Below, piece after piece: positions 6,836 through 15,282 of a DNA stretch of 30,952 bases. The DNA lies in the NCBI GenBank assembly GCA_964344965.1, contig CAYFPJ010000016.1, forward strand, positions 1-30,952. The letters run 5' to 3'. This DNA is from UM-FILTER-37-12 sp964344965 (GTDB lineage: Bacteria > Patescibacteriota > Patescibacteriia > Magasanikbacterales > UBA922). The notes below the pieces were generated by a model that did no database searches, was not told the origin of the DNA, and saw only the letters and a program-made list of their open reading frames with translations. Positions within the stretch are counted from its first letter, which is position 1. The number at the start of each line of letters is the position of its first letter. The translations under genes and the position numbers were made by a program.

Positions 6836-8071
6836 ATGCACCAATCACAACTATTCACCAAAACCAGAAAAGAAGCCCCAACCGATGAGGTATCCAAGAA
6901 TGCACAGCTCCTAATCAGAGCTGGATTTATTCATAAAGAAATGGCTGGAGTATATACTTATCTACCTTTAGGTCTCCGAGTGATGGACAAAATCAATAAT
7001 ATCATTCGAGAAGAAATGAATGCTATTGGAGGACAAGAGACTTTTCTCACTTCTCTTCAAGAAAAAAATATTTGGGAGAAGGCAGGGCGGTGGAGTGATG
7101 ACGTGGTGGACAATTGGTTTCGGACCGAGCTAAAAAATGGCACAGAGCTGGGCTTAGGTTTCACCCACGAAGAGCCGCTAGCAAATTTGATGAAAAATCA
7201 TATCAATTCCTACAAAGACCTACCCAAATATGTCTATCAGATTCAGACCAAATTTCGCAACGAAAAACGCTCCAAAAGTGGGATCATGCGTTGTAGAGAA
7301 TTTTTGATGAAAGATCTTTATTCCTTTTCTCGTTCAGAAGAAGAGCTAGATGAATTTTATGAAAAATCAAAGGTGGCTTATACAAACATCTTTCGACGTT
7401 GTGGACTTGGTGATTTGACTTACTTGACTTTTGCTTCTGGAGGTACTTTCTCCAAATACTCTCATGAATTTCAGACTGTGTCTGAAGCGGGGGAGGATCT
7501 CATCTACATCGATGAAGAGAAGAACCTTGCTGTTAATAAAGAAGTCCTAAACGACGAAGTTCTTTCTGATTTGGGATTGGAAAGAGAAAATTTGATTGAA
7601 AGAAAAGCAATCGAGGTGGGAAACATCTTCAAGCAGAAAACTAAGTTTTCCGAACCACTTGGTTTCAAGTTTGTAGACGAAGATGGAGAGGAGAAGCCAG
7701 TAATCATGGGCGCCTACGGTATTGGTCCTGGCCGAGTGATGGGTACTGTCGTCGAAGTTCACAATGACGAACATGGTATGATCTGGCCAGAAGAGGTCGC
7801 CCCTTTTCAGATTCATCTTATATCTCTTTGTCGTGAAGAAGAGCAGAAAGTGCAAGCAGAGGAAATTTACCAGAAATTGCTGGGTCAAGGTCTGGAAGTC
7901 CTATATGATGACCGCGAAGGAGTGCGAGCCGGAGAAAAATTTGCTGACAGTGATCTCATTGGTATACCTAAGAGGATTGTTGTTAGCTCCAAGACTTTGG
8001 AAAAAAATAGTGTGGAAGTGAAGATGAGAAGTGGAGGAGATAGTAAATTATTGGGAATAGATCAACTCTAG
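6836..8071 (+). CDS. proS: Prolyl-tRNA synthetase, short form without the INS editing domain
   Basis: ProS charges tRNA-Pro with proline. The 411-residue product has class II motif 1 around 38-53 (YTYLPLGLRVM), motif 2 in TKFRNEKRSKSGIMRCREF (138-156), motif 3 in MGAYGIGPGRVM (291-302) and a C-terminal anticodon-binding domain (about 322-411). Typical bacterial ProS has about 570 residues because a YbaK-like editing domain of roughly 180 residues sits between motifs 2 and 3. Here that gap is only about 125 residues, as in mitochondrial and alphaproteobacterial short forms, so clearance of mischarged Ala-tRNA must be absent or done in trans. It follows the proline biosynthesis genes. No Shine-Dalgarno is visible. 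Confidence 0.95.
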   Translation: MHQSQLFTKTRKEAPTDEVSKNAQLLIRAGFIHKEMAGVYTYLPLGLRVMDKINNIIREEMNAIGGQETFLTSLQEKNIWEKAGRWSDDVVDNWFRTELKNGTELGLGFTHEEPLANLMKNHINSYKDLPKYVYQIQTKFRNEKRSKSGIMRCREFLMKDLYSFSRSEEELDEFYEKSKVAYTNIFRRCGLGDLTYLTFASGGTFSKYSHEFQTVSEAGEDLIYIDEEKNLAVNKEVLNDEVLSDLGLERENLIERKAIEVGNIFKQKTKFSEPLGFKFVDEDGEEKPVIMGAYGIGPGRVMGTVVEVHNDEHGMIWPEEVAPFQIHLISLCREEEQKVQAEEIYQKLLGQGLEVLYDDREGVRAGEKFADSDLIGIPKRIVVSSKTLEKNSVEVKMRSGGDSKLLGIDQL

Positions 8072-8086
8072 ATATCTAAGAGGATT

Positions 8087-8137
8087 ACAGCCGAAAGGCT
8101 GTTCCTCCGCCGACCCGGCTTTCGCCGGGAATCCTTT
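8087..8137 (+). terminator. Two hairpins after proS
   Basis: ACAGCC-GAAA-GGCTGT (8087-8102) has a GNRA tetraloop, and CCCGGC-TTTC-GCCGGG (8114-8129) follows. Then comes AATCCTTTTG, a weak T-run. Together they probably end the proS transcript. The segment around 8075-8096 resembles 17411-17430, so it may be part of a dispersed repeat. Confidence 0.55.
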
Positions 8138-8158
8138 TGTAAGAAGGTGTTAATATAA

Positions 8159-8210
8159 AAATCTTTATCCCAATTACTAAAAATATTCGTGCAAATTAGT
8201 GTAAAGATTT
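8159..8210. repeat. Short inverted repeat before mreB
   Basis: AAATCTTTA (8159-8167) is the exact reverse complement of TAAAGATTT (8202-8210). The loop contains near-repeats of the type ATTCGTGCAA / ATTAGTGTAA. The right arm ends 8 nt before the mreB ATG, in the same position as the other start-adjacent inverted repeats in the window. Confidence 0.55.
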
Positions 8211-8218
8211 GTGTTTCT

Positions 8219-9265
8219 ATGTTCAAAAAATTTCTCACCAAATTTAGTCGTGATATAGGGATTGACCTCGGTACGGCCAATACTCTTGTCTATACTCCCG
8301 AAAAAGGAATTGTAGTTCAAGAGCCATCGGTAGTAGCCATCAACAACAAGACTGGTCAGATTTTGGCTGTAGGCAATGAAGCCAAGTACATGCTCGGCAA
8401 GACTCCACCGCATATCACTGTCACTCGTCCTCTTACTCATGGTATCATCTCTGACTATGAGGTGACTGAGAAGATGCTCAAATATTTTATCGACAAGGTC
8501 CATGAGGATGGGCGCTCTTTTATGACACGTCCGAGGATAGTGATTTGTGTTCCGCTTGATGTGACAGAGGTGGAGGCCAAGGCAGTGGAAGATGCTTCCA
8601 TTGCTGCTGGAGCAAGAGAGGTCCATATCATCCAGGAGCCTATGGCTGCTGCAGTGGGAGTGAGGATGCCTATCCAGGATCCGATCGGGAATATGATAGT
8701 AGATATTGGTGGAGGTAATACTGATGTGGCAATCATATCTCTTCATGGGGTGGTGGCCTGGAAATCTAGCCATATTGCTGGAGATGAAATGAATAAAAAT
8801 ATTGTTCAATATGCCAAGGAAGTTTTCAATCTATTTATTGGTGAAAGCTATGCCGAGCAAATCAAGAAAAAAATTGGCTCTGCACTTTCGGTAGAAGAAA
8901 GAATGGAATTTCCAATGCGTGGTAGAGATGTCATTACAGGTCTGCCTCGTGAAATTATGATTACCAATGAGCATGTATACGAGGCTATTGAAAGATCTGT
9001 AAAGTCTATCATCGATCTGATAAAAAGCACTCTTGAAATAACTCCTCCAGAGCTGACAGCAGATATTCACGAGAGAGGAATGCTCATCACAGGTGGTGGA
9101 GCCTTGCTTCGAGGTATAGATACTGTTATATCCGAAGTAGTAGAAATTCCAGTCCGAATATCTGGTGATCCTCTGACCGATGTGGTGCGAGGTACTGGTA
9201 TCTTGCTTGACAATCCAGAACTTCTAAAAGAGGTGAAATTACCTTCAGCTAGAAATACGAAATAG
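8219..9265 (+). CDS. mreB: Rod-shape-determining protein MreB
   Basis: MreB is the bacterial actin that forms membrane-associated filaments and directs lateral wall synthesis. From the ATG at 8219 the product is 348 residues, the usual length, starting MFKKFLTKFSRDIGID. The actin-fold motifs are GIDLGTANT (14-22) and VDIGGGNTDVAII, followed by a C-terminal ITGGGALLRG. A GTG at 8189 would add ten residues but lies inside the preceding inverted repeat, so I reject it. It heads the cluster mreB-mreC-mreD-mrdA, with 16 bp to mreC. No Shine-Dalgarno motif is seen. Confidence 0.97.
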   Translation: MFKKFLTKFSRDIGIDLGTANTLVYTPEKGIVVQEPSVVAINNKTGQILAVGNEAKYMLGKTPPHITVTRPLTHGIISDYEVTEKMLKYFIDKVHEDGRSFMTRPRIVICVPLDVTEVEAKAVEDASIAAGAREVHIIQEPMAAAVGVRMPIQDPIGNMIVDIGGGNTDVAIISLHGVVAWKSSHIAGDEMNKNIVQYAKEVFNLFIGESYAEQIKKKIGSALSVEERMEFPMRGRDVITGLPREIMITNEHVYEAIERSVKSIIDLIKSTLEITPPELTADIHERGMLITGGGALLRGIDTVISEVVEIPVRISGDPLTDVVRGTGILLDNPELLKEVKLPSARNTK

Positions 9266-9281
9266 ACTTAAGTGGACTCCT

Positions 9282-10079
9282 ATGAAGAGTAATAAAAAAT
9301 ATACTATATTGGCTATTAGCCTTGTTTTATTTATTACTTTTTTGTTACATATCTTTGGTCTACTTTCTTCAGTAGAAAATTTCTTTCGTTCTCTCATCGT
9401 CCCTACTTCTCAGTCTGTATACCAAGCTAGTCTTGTGATTGGAGATAACAAAGAAGAATTTTCGTCTATAAAAGAATTGGAAGAAACATATAAGGATCTA
9501 AAAGAAAAATATATAGAAGCACAGGTAGATGCTGTAGAATTTGAAAAATTAAAAGATGATAATCAATCTTTGAAAGAGCAATTGTCATTTTTTTCTACCA
9601 CTTCGTCTTACCATTCGATCGGCGGAGAAGTCATTGGTAAAAATATTGATCCACTAGGCAGCACTTTGATCTTGAGAGTTTTGCCTGAGTCTGGAGTAGA
9701 GATCGGTGATCCTGCTGTGGTAAACGAAGGAGTCCTCATCGGGACAGTTTCTAGAATAGATTATGACTTGGTCACCATTCGTCTTATTGATGACAATCTA
9801 AGTAAAATAGCTGCCACCATATCTACCAATGAATATACCAATGGTGTGATAGAAGGAGGATATGGTCTTAGCATTAGGATGAATTTTGTACCTCAAAACG
9901 AAACTATCGACATCGGAGATTTGGTAGTCACTTCTGGAATGGAGTTGAACATTCCGTATGGATTACTCATAGGCACAGTGGAGGCTGTAGAGAAAGAACC
10001 ATATCAGCCATTTCAGAGTGCCATCATCACTCCTGCCAGACCTCTTAACAATATTAGGCAAGTTTCAATTATTCTATAA
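9282..10079 (+). CDS. mreC: Rod-shape-determining protein MreC
   Basis: MreC is a bitopic membrane protein that scaffolds the elongasome and activates the PBP2-RodA synthase from the outer face of the membrane. The 265-residue product has one membrane helix (about 8-29), a coiled coil (about 57-98, rich in E, K and L), and the C-terminal double beta-barrel with VIGKNIDPLGSTLILR, VVNEGVLIGTVSRI and LVVTSGMELNIPYGLLIGTV. Length and domain order are typical. It lies 16 bp after mreB and is followed by a 208-bp gap before mreD. Confidence 0.93.
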   Translation: MKSNKKYTILAISLVLFITFLLHIFGLLSSVENFFRSLIVPTSQSVYQASLVIGDNKEEFSSIKELEETYKDLKEKYIEAQVDAVEFEKLKDDNQSLKEQLSFFSTTSSYHSIGGEVIGKNIDPLGSTLILRVLPESGVEIGDPAVVNEGVLIGTVSRIDYDLVTIRLIDDNLSKIAATISTNEYTNGVIEGGYGLSIRMNFVPQNETIDIGDLVVTSGMELNIPYGLLIGTVEAVEKEPYQPFQSAIITPARPLNNIRQVSIIL

Positions 10080-10287
10080 CACTGATTACACTGATTAAAA
10101 TAGATTACACAGATACTAGAATAAAATATCTATAGTGAAATAAACACTTTGTGGATCTGCCACAGTTCCATTTCTTTTGACCCTGACGCCCTCTAGCTCT
10201 CTGGCCCAGGGAGGGGTTCACGACACTGATTTGACTATCTGTATAATGCAGAATAATAGATTAATTTTGAACTGAAAGAGATTGATT
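10080..10287. other. mreC-mreD intergenic region with a weak inverted repeat
   Basis: This 208-bp gap begins with a 9-bp tandem word (CACTGATTA twice). ATTACACAGATACT (about 10105-10118) matches the reverse complement of a segment near 10235-10247 at about 12 of 14 positions. The middle is unusually GC-rich for the window (10180-10222) with short hairpins such as GTGG-ATCTG-CCAC. I see no reading frame and no RNA gene. A TATAAT at 10242-10247 has no -35 box at normal spacing. Confidence 0.4.
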
Positions 10288-10806
10288 ATGAAAAATATTT
10301 TTTTACTCCTTACATTTTTTTTGATCATCATTTTCGTGGTCGTTTTTCACATTAGTCTTTCTTATCTTTTGGCACATCCTTTTTCCAAAATAAATACTAT
10401 TTTTATTTTTTTGATTTCATTTATAATTTGGAAAGAATCTGGGTGGGTAGTGTGGGTATCATTTGTAGCTCATTTTTTTGTCGAACTGTTTAGTTTGATG
10501 CCTTTTGGGGTTTTATTATTTTCTGGTACTCTGTCCATTCTTATTACTTACTGGTTACATACAGAGGTATTTACCAACCATTCTTGGTACGCCAATTCTT
10601 TACTTTGTCTCTCTTCTTTGGTTATTTTTCGGATATTATATGTAGTGATTTTAGCTTTTTTTAATATTTTTATTAATATAGAGATTGCTTGGAGCGATTT
10701 GTTGTTTACTTTTTTGATAGAGATACTATTTACAGCTGCTACATTTACTATTTTTTATGTCTGCTTTTATTGGTTGTTTAGAAAATTTTTAGTTCGTATT
10801 ACCTGA
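10288..10806 (+). CDS. mreD: Probable rod-shape-determining membrane protein MreD
   Basis: The 172-residue product is a polytopic membrane protein with about five helices (roughly 3-27, 33-46, 49-72, 76-92 and 102-165). MreD is poorly conserved in sequence, so the call rests on size, topology and position between mreC and the PBP2 gene. I choose the ATG at 10288, with GAAAGAG seven bases before it as a possible weak Shine-Dalgarno, over a TTG at 10282. It probably links MreC to the SEDS-PBP2 synthase in the membrane. Confidence 0.68.
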   Translation: MKNIFLLLTFFLIIIFVVVFHISLSYLLAHPFSKINTIFIFLISFIIWKESGWVVWVSFVAHFFVELFSLMPFGVLLFSGTLSILITYWLHTEVFTNHSWYANSLLCLSSLVIFRILYVVILAFFNIFINIEIAWSDLLFTFLIEILFTAATFTIFYVCFYWLFRKFLVRIT

Positions 10807-10861
10807 TAGTTTTACATCCCGACCAGCAATATTTTATTTACAATTTTATCTGATTAATTTT

Positions 10862-12850
10862 GTGGGCAAAAAGAAGGACAATAATATTTTTTTTAGTGGC
10901 GGTGGCTCTGACAATTTTTTTGTACCTTTGAAAAAAAATACAAAGTGGGTTGAGGATTCTGTTTTTTTTGAAAAGAAACAGGGAAGGAATGAGCCCAGTT
11001 TGCAAAGCAAAAGGTTTATAAATACTTCCATTTCTTCTAAAAGGGTTAATTTTTTTGTAGCTTTTATTTTTATAACTTTTTTTATTTTTTTAGGTAGAGT
11101 CGTATATTTGCAGATTTTTAAAGGGGACTATTATTTGTCTCGTTCACAAGGGAATAGAGAGAGAGTAATTCCAATTCCTGCAGAGAGAGGCTTGATTTTG
11201 GATAGAAATGGATTGCCACTAACAAAGAATATCCCAAATTTTTCATTGACTATTACTCCTCAAGATCTTCCTTTGGAACAGTCTGTAAGAGAAGAAATGG
11301 TAGAAAGATTAGCAAAGTTGATAAATAAAGATGTGTTGGAGATTAGTAATTTGATCAATGAATATGGATCATATAGTTATAAGTCAATATCTATACAAGA
11401 TAATCTCGATTATGAAACAGCGCTTTCTATTTACATAGCCAGTGCTGATCTCCCTGGAATCAATATTCATCGTGGCAGTAAGAGGCTTTATTCTGACGCC
11501 GAAAAAAGTAATACTCTTGATACACTTTCTCTTTCTCATATTCTTGGGTATCTTGGTAAGTTGGATGTTGGTGAATTTGAGGAGTTGAGTGCTGAAGGAT
11601 ATTTACCGTCTGATCATATCGGTAAAACAGGTGTAGAAAAAAATTATGAATCCATATTGCGTGGATCGTTTGGTCACTCCACAGTTGAGGTGGATTCACT
11701 AGGTAAATCTCAAAAAGTATTATCCGAAAAGCCGCCTATACCAGGCACTCATGTCAAACTTTCAATTGATAATAATATCCAGAAAAATTTGGAAAGAATA
11801 ATGAGTGAAAGCATGATCGAAAGGGGAAAAGAGCGAGGTGTTGCTGTGGCAATGAGTCCCTATAATGGAGAAATATTGGCAATGGTCAGCCTACCCTCTT
11901 TTGATAGTAATGATTTTTCTGGTGGTATTTCTTATGATAAATATCAAGAATATATCGATAATGAAAATAATCCTTTATTTTTTCGTGCTATAGGTGGTAC
12001 CTATCCTTCTGGCTCGACGATCAAGCCAGCTATTGCCGCCTCAGCACTCGAAGAGGGAATAATCAATTCCAACACCAGCTTTAGGAGTGTCGGTGGGTTG
12101 CAAATCGGTCCTTGGTGGTTCCCAGATTGGCAAGCTGGAGGTCATGGAATTACAAATGTCCGTAAGTCTATTGCTCAGTCTGTAAATACTTTTTACTATT
12201 ATATTGGTGGAGGGTATCAAGATTTTGTTGGTCTTGGGGTGGCCAAAATTAGAGAGTATCTGTGGAGATTTGGTTTTGATAATCAGCTAGGTGTGGATTT
12301 GCCTGGAGAGGCAAAGGGATTTTTACCATCTAAAGCCTGGAAAGAGGATATAAAAGGTGAGCGGTGGTATGTGGGTGACACCTACAATTTGTCTATTGGA
12401 CAAGGTGATCTATTAGTTACTCCATTACAGATTGCCTCTATGACAGCTTCTATTGCCAATGGAGGCAAGCTGTATAGACCGAGTGTGGTGAAATCTTTTG
12501 TAGATCCCAACACAGATGAAGAAAGTCCAAAGGGAGTAGAAATCATAAATGATCAAGTGATAAAAAAAGAGTATATTAGTTTGGTTCGTTCTGGGATGGG
12601 GGACTGTGTAGAATATGGTTCATGTCGTCGCTTGTCCCTTTTGCCTTTTTCTAGTGCAGGCAAGACCGGGACAGCCCAGTGGAATAGTAATAAAGAAAAT
12701 CATGCTTGGTTTACTTCCTTTGCTCCTTATGAGAATCCAGAGATTGTGGTTACTATTCTTATTGAAGAGGGTGGTGGTGGGAGTGAGATCGCTGCTCCAA
12801 TTGCTTATGAATTTTATAGGTGGTGGGGAAACTATCGCGATAGTGTATAA
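10862..12850 (+). CDS. mrdA: Penicillin-binding protein 2 (class B peptidoglycan transpeptidase)
   Basis: PBP2 crosslinks peptidoglycan during elongation and pairs with a SEDS polymerase. The 662-residue product has a long cytoplasmic N-terminus (1-62), one membrane helix (about 63-84), the PBP dimerisation domain with R(G/N) motifs such as IPAERGLILDRNGLPL (106-120), and a transpeptidase domain with S385-T-I-K388 (nucleophile S385), SVN (440-442) and KTG (601-603). The first codon is GTG with no upstream ATG in frame. The 60-residue cytoplasmic extension is longer than usual and has a poly-Gly/Phe start (FFSGGGSDNFF). It closes the mreBCD cluster. Confidence 0.95.
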   Translation: MGKKKDNNIFFSGGGSDNFFVPLKKNTKWVEDSVFFEKKQGRNEPSLQSKRFINTSISSKRVNFFVAFIFITFFIFLGRVVYLQIFKGDYYLSRSQGNRERVIPIPAERGLILDRNGLPLTKNIPNFSLTITPQDLPLEQSVREEMVERLAKLINKDVLEISNLINEYGSYSYKSISIQDNLDYETALSIYIASADLPGINIHRGSKRLYSDAEKSNTLDTLSLSHILGYLGKLDVGEFEELSAEGYLPSDHIGKTGVEKNYESILRGSFGHSTVEVDSLGKSQKVLSEKPPIPGTHVKLSIDNNIQKNLERIMSESMIERGKERGVAVAMSPYNGEILAMVSLPSFDSNDFSGGISYDKYQEYIDNENNPLFFRAIGGTYPSGSTIKPAIAASALEEGIINSNTSFRSVGGLQIGPWWFPDWQAGGHGITNVRKSIAQSVNTFYYYIGGGYQDFVGLGVAKIREYLWRFGFDNQLGVDLPGEAKGFLPSKAWKEDIKGERWYVGDTYNLSIGQGDLLVTPLQIASMTASIANGGKLYRPSVVKSFVDPNTDEESPKGVEIINDQVIKKEYISLVRSGMGDCVEYGSCRRLSLLPFSSAGKTGTAQWNSNKENHAWFTSFAPYENPEIVVTILIEEGGGGSEIAAPIAYEFYRWWGNYRDSV

Positions 12851-12869
12851 TAGAAGGAGTTATCCACTG

Positions 12870-12898
12870 TTGATTGTTTTTTTTAGTTTTAGTTTAAT
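12870..12898 (+). promoter_or_regulatory. Possible promoter giving a leaderless tlpA-like transcript
   Basis: TTGATT (12870-12875), a 17-bp spacer and TTTAAT (12893-12898). The predicted start coincides with the ATG at 12905, so the transcript would be almost leaderless. The -35 box is weak. Confidence 0.35.
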
Positions 12899-12904
12899 AT
12901 AGAT

Positions 12905-13435
12905 ATGAGAAATTTTTTATTTACAATCACAATTACATTGATATTTGTTGGTGCTGGGTGTTCACAGATGGCCAGTCAAGATCAAACAGATTTTTCTGAG
13001 GATAATTTGCATGATGTCCCGAGCTTTGCTCTACAAGATTACCAAGGTGATATAGTCACTTTAGAAAGCCTAAAAGGGACACCGCTGATTCTCAATTCAT
13101 GGGCTAGTTGGTGTCCGTTTTGTCGGAAGGAATTGTTGGATTTTGCCAAAGTACAACAAGAGAGAATCGGAGAAGTAAAGTTTGTCGCTATCAACCGTGG
13201 AGAATCTTATACCAAGGCTAGACAATTTACAGATCAGTCAGGAATGAGTTCTAGTCTGCTATTTTTGACAGACTATGAGGATTCCTTTTATCAATCAATC
13301 GGAGGATTCTCTATGCCAGAGACACTCTTTGTCAATTCTCTTGGTCAGATTATAGAGCACAAACGTGGTCCAATATCTCTCGAAGAATTGAGACAAAAAA
13401 TAGATGAATTGATAGCAACATCATTAGTAGAATAA
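12905..13435 (+). CDS. TlpA/ResA-like thioredoxin-fold lipoprotein
   Basis: This is an extracytoplasmic thiol-disulfide oxidoreductase. The 176-residue product has a signal peptide with lipobox VGAGC (15-19), so Cys19 should be lipidated and the protein held on the outer face of the membrane. The thioredoxin fold shows the active site WCPFC (C70, C73) within LNSWASWCPFCRKE and the cis-proline SMPET. This places it with the AhpC/TSA-TlpA group. It is followed by ccdA and a DsbA-like gene, so it probably receives electrons through CcdA and reduces or isomerises exported proteins. Confidence 0.9.
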   Translation: MRNFLFTITITLIFVGAGCSQMASQDQTDFSEDNLHDVPSFALQDYQGDIVTLESLKGTPLILNSWASWCPFCRKELLDFAKVQQERIGEVKFVAINRGESYTKARQFTDQSGMSSSLLFLTDYEDSFYQSIGGFSMPETLFVNSLGQIIEHKRGPISLEELRQKIDELIATSLVE

Positions 13436-13449
13436 ATAATTTAGGTTAA

Positions 13450-13499
13450 TCCCGACTGAGTCGGGACGAGATTCCTCGTAGCTATGCTACGAATAAAAA
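13450..13499 (+). terminator. Two hairpins after the tlpA-like gene
   Basis: TCCCGACT (13450-13457) pairs with AGTCGGGA (13459-13466), and TCGTAGC (13476-13482) pairs with GCTACGA (13486-13492), followed by ATAAAAAA rather than T residues. The first stem has the same core as the terminator at 15241. Without a T-run, termination is uncertain; these may be processing or stability hairpins. Confidence 0.4.
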
Positions 13500-13524
13500 A
13501 TGGTATTACTTTTATACTCCGTCA

Positions 13525-13546
13525 GCCTGCCTGCCGACAGGCAGGC
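13525..13546. repeat. PACRQAG-type palindrome
   Basis: GCCTGCCTG-CCGA-CAGGCAGGC is a perfect 9-bp stem. One reading frame gives the peptide PACRQAG, a mark of this dispersed palindrome in CPR genomes. A related palindrome (TGCCTGCCGGCAGGCA) lies at 22266-22281. Confidence 0.8.
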
Positions 13547-13574
13547 TTGCTGCGGATAAATTTATTTGTATTTT

Positions 13575-14333
13575 ATGGATTTTTCTCTAGTCATTCCAGC
13601 CTTCATCGCAGGATTGCTGACTTTCTTGGCACCTTGCACGCTGCCTCTTGTTCCAGGCTATCTTGGATTTATCAGTGGAGTATCTCTTGAAGATTTGAAA
13701 AAAGGTAAAGAAGTTAAAAACGCTCGTAAGAAGATATTCCTCAATGGCTTACTATATGTAATAGGATTTAGCACAGTCTTCATTTTGCTTGGTACCCTCT
13801 TTAGCGCTGGTGGTATTGCTTTTGCAGAGTATCGCATTTGGCTCGCTAGAATTGGGGGAGTAGTGGTGATACTTTTTGGGCTCTATATGATGCATATTTT
13901 GAAGTTGCCCTTTCTCAATTTTCTCAATTCTGAAAAAAAATTCCATACCAATCTAAAACCTGGCAAACCTCTCAGCTCTCTTATTTTTGGGATGACTTTT
14001 GCTTTTGGCTGGACTCCTTGTGTTGGTCCTGTTCTTGGGAGCATTTTGTTACTTTCTTCTTCTACTGGCACTGTCTTCCAGGGAGTTTTACTATTGGCTA
14101 TTTTTTCTCTTGGCCTAGCTGTGCCTTTTTTGGCTATTGCTCTTGGTATTGGTCATGCTACTCAGTACGTTCGAAAAATTAGTAAGTATCTCAATGTCAT
14201 ATCAGTGATTGGTGGTATTTTTCTTATTTTTTTAGGGATTTTGTTGGTGACAGATAGCTTAGTTTTGTGGAATTCTTTCTTTTATGGACTGTTTGAATTT
14301 TTGAACTACGATGCTTTGTTGGATTATCTGTAA
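13575..14333 (+). CDS. ccdA: Cytochrome c biogenesis protein CcdA (DsbD-type transmembrane reductant conduit)
   Basis: CcdA moves electrons from cytoplasmic thioredoxin across the membrane to extracytoplasmic thioredoxin-fold proteins. From the ATG at 13575 the product has 252 residues and six membrane helices. The paired redox cysteines are C21 in LAPCTLPLVPGYL and C149 in WTPCVGPVLGS, each next to prolines as in the family. An in-frame TTG at 13566 would add three residues and is less likely. It lies between the tlpA-like and dsbA-like genes. No cytochrome c genes are in the window, so the likely job is exported-protein thiol control. Confidence 0.93.
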   Translation: MDFSLVIPAFIAGLLTFLAPCTLPLVPGYLGFISGVSLEDLKKGKEVKNARKKIFLNGLLYVIGFSTVFILLGTLFSAGGIAFAEYRIWLARIGGVVVILFGLYMMHILKLPFLNFLNSEKKFHTNLKPGKPLSSLIFGMTFAFGWTPCVGPVLGSILLLSSSTGTVFQGVLLLAIFSLGLAVPFLAIALGIGHATQYVRKISKYLNVISVIGGIFLIFLGILLVTDSLVLWNSFFYGLFEFLNYDALLDYL

Positions 14334-14368
14334 TTTGGAACAGACTTCTATCCACAGTTTTCCTGATG

Positions 14369-14397
14369 TTGTTCTAATAATCTATCCATGATACAAT
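14369..14397 (+). promoter_or_regulatory. Possible promoter for the dsbA-like gene
   Basis: TTGTTC (14369-14374), a 17-bp spacer and TACAAT (14392-14397), about 35 nt before the start codon. A closer TATAAT at 14421-14426 lacks a recognisable -35 box. Confidence 0.35.
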
Positions 14398-14431
14398 TAT
14401 CGCACTGTTAATTAATTTTATATAATAAAAT

Positions 14432-15226
14432 ATGAATGAAGAGCATAAAGGGGCAGGACATGGCCCTCATCACCATCCCAAACCATCTCCATTGTCTGGT
14501 ATGAGCCAGACCCAGACTTTTATATTCGGAATCATTGCTGGTATTTTGGTTTTATGTACAATAGGTTTTTTTGTTTTACTAAGCATGGTCATGGACGATG
14601 GTTTTGAAGCTGTGGAGAAAGGTGGCTCAGACAAAGTTGTTCAAGTGACTCCACCCTCTCAAGTCGCTCCACCTACAGCAGGAAACATTACTATCTCTCC
14701 AGTAGATAGTAAGACAGAATATGTTCGTGGTGACAAAGATGCCAAGATTACTCTAGTTGAATTTTCTGATTTAGATTGTCCATTCTGTGGCAGATTTCAT
14801 CCTACTGCCCAGCAGATAGTGGACGCGTATCCAGATGATGTGAATTGGGTATACAGACATTTCCCACTTGTCAGTCTCCATCCTAACGCCACCAAGAAAG
14901 CTTTGGCAGTAGAATGTGCGGGTGAGCAGGATAAATTCTGGGAAATGACAGATGCTTTTTTTGCCAACCTAGGTGGTCCGGCTAGCGAAGCTGCTCTAGA
15001 GGCAATTGCTGGAGAAGCTGGTGTATCCAATATTTCCAAATTTACCAAATGTGTGAATGATGAGAAATATGCTGATAAGGTTGCTGCCGATGCTGCAGAA
15101 GCTCAAAAGGCTGGTGGACGAGGTACTCCTTATAGTATTATTTTAGGACCAGATGGTGAGACTATTCCAATCAATGGGGCGCAGCCATTTGAAGCACTTC
15201 AAGCTGCTGTCGAGAGTCTTCTCTAG
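14432..15226 (+). CDS. Membrane-anchored DsbA-like thiol-disulfide oxidoreductase
   Basis: The 264-residue product has a cytoplasmic N-terminus rich in histidine (HKGAGHGPHHHPKP, 5-18), one membrane helix (28-53), a Pro/Thr linker (70-85), and a thioredoxin-4/DsbA domain (about 90-264). The active site is CPFC (C116, C119) in FSDLDCPFCGRFHP and the cis-proline is in GRGTPYSI. It should introduce disulfides into exported proteins on the outer face of the membrane. No DsbB or VKOR partner is visible in the window, so its reoxidant is unknown. The His-rich start could bind metal, but that is speculation. It is last in the disulfide group and ends before a strong terminator. Confidence 0.9.
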   Translation: MNEEHKGAGHGPHHHPKPSPLSGMSQTQTFIFGIIAGILVLCTIGFFVLLSMVMDDGFEAVEKGGSDKVVQVTPPSQVAPPTAGNITISPVDSKTEYVRGDKDAKITLVEFSDLDCPFCGRFHPTAQQIVDAYPDDVNWVYRHFPLVSLHPNATKKALAVECAGEQDKFWEMTDAFFANLGGPASEAALEAIAGEAGVSNISKFTKCVNDEKYADKVAADAAEAQKAGGRGTPYSIILGPDGETIPINGAQPFEALQAAVESLL

Positions 15227-15240
15227 ATAGATATGAATTA

Positions 15241-15272
15241 AAAAACATCCCGACTCAGTCGGGATGTTTTTT
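15241..15272 (+). terminator. Bidirectional terminator after the dsbA-like gene
   Basis: AAAAACATCCCGA (15241-15253) pairs with TCGGGATGTTTTT (15259-15271), with a loop around CTCAG. There is a T-run on the plus strand and the mirrored A-run serves the minus strand. It sits between the converging dsbA-like and ATP-grasp genes. Confidence 0.88.
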
Positions 15273-15282
15273 GTTATATTTA

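Noticed and set aside
7547..7888. 113-codon frame antisense to proS
   Set aside because: It mirrors conserved ProS sequence, including motif 3; no independent support.
8189..8218. GTG start extending mreB by ten residues
   Set aside because: The extension is encoded by the preceding inverted repeat and is not MreB-like; the ATG at 8219 gives the normal family start.
8177..8809. 210-codon frame antisense to mreB
   Set aside because: It lies wholly over the mreB start and core, has a His/Ser-rich low-information composition and no promoter or start signal.
10141..10222. GC-rich stretch between mreC and mreD considered as an RNA gene
   Set aside because: No cloverleaf, no conserved RNA motif and no promoter or terminator pair could be found.
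13484..13690. Small open frame (68 codons) overlapping the start of ccdA
   Set aside because: It reads through the GC-rich palindrome as PACRQAG and then through ccdA in the wrong frame; no start signal and no protein-like composition.
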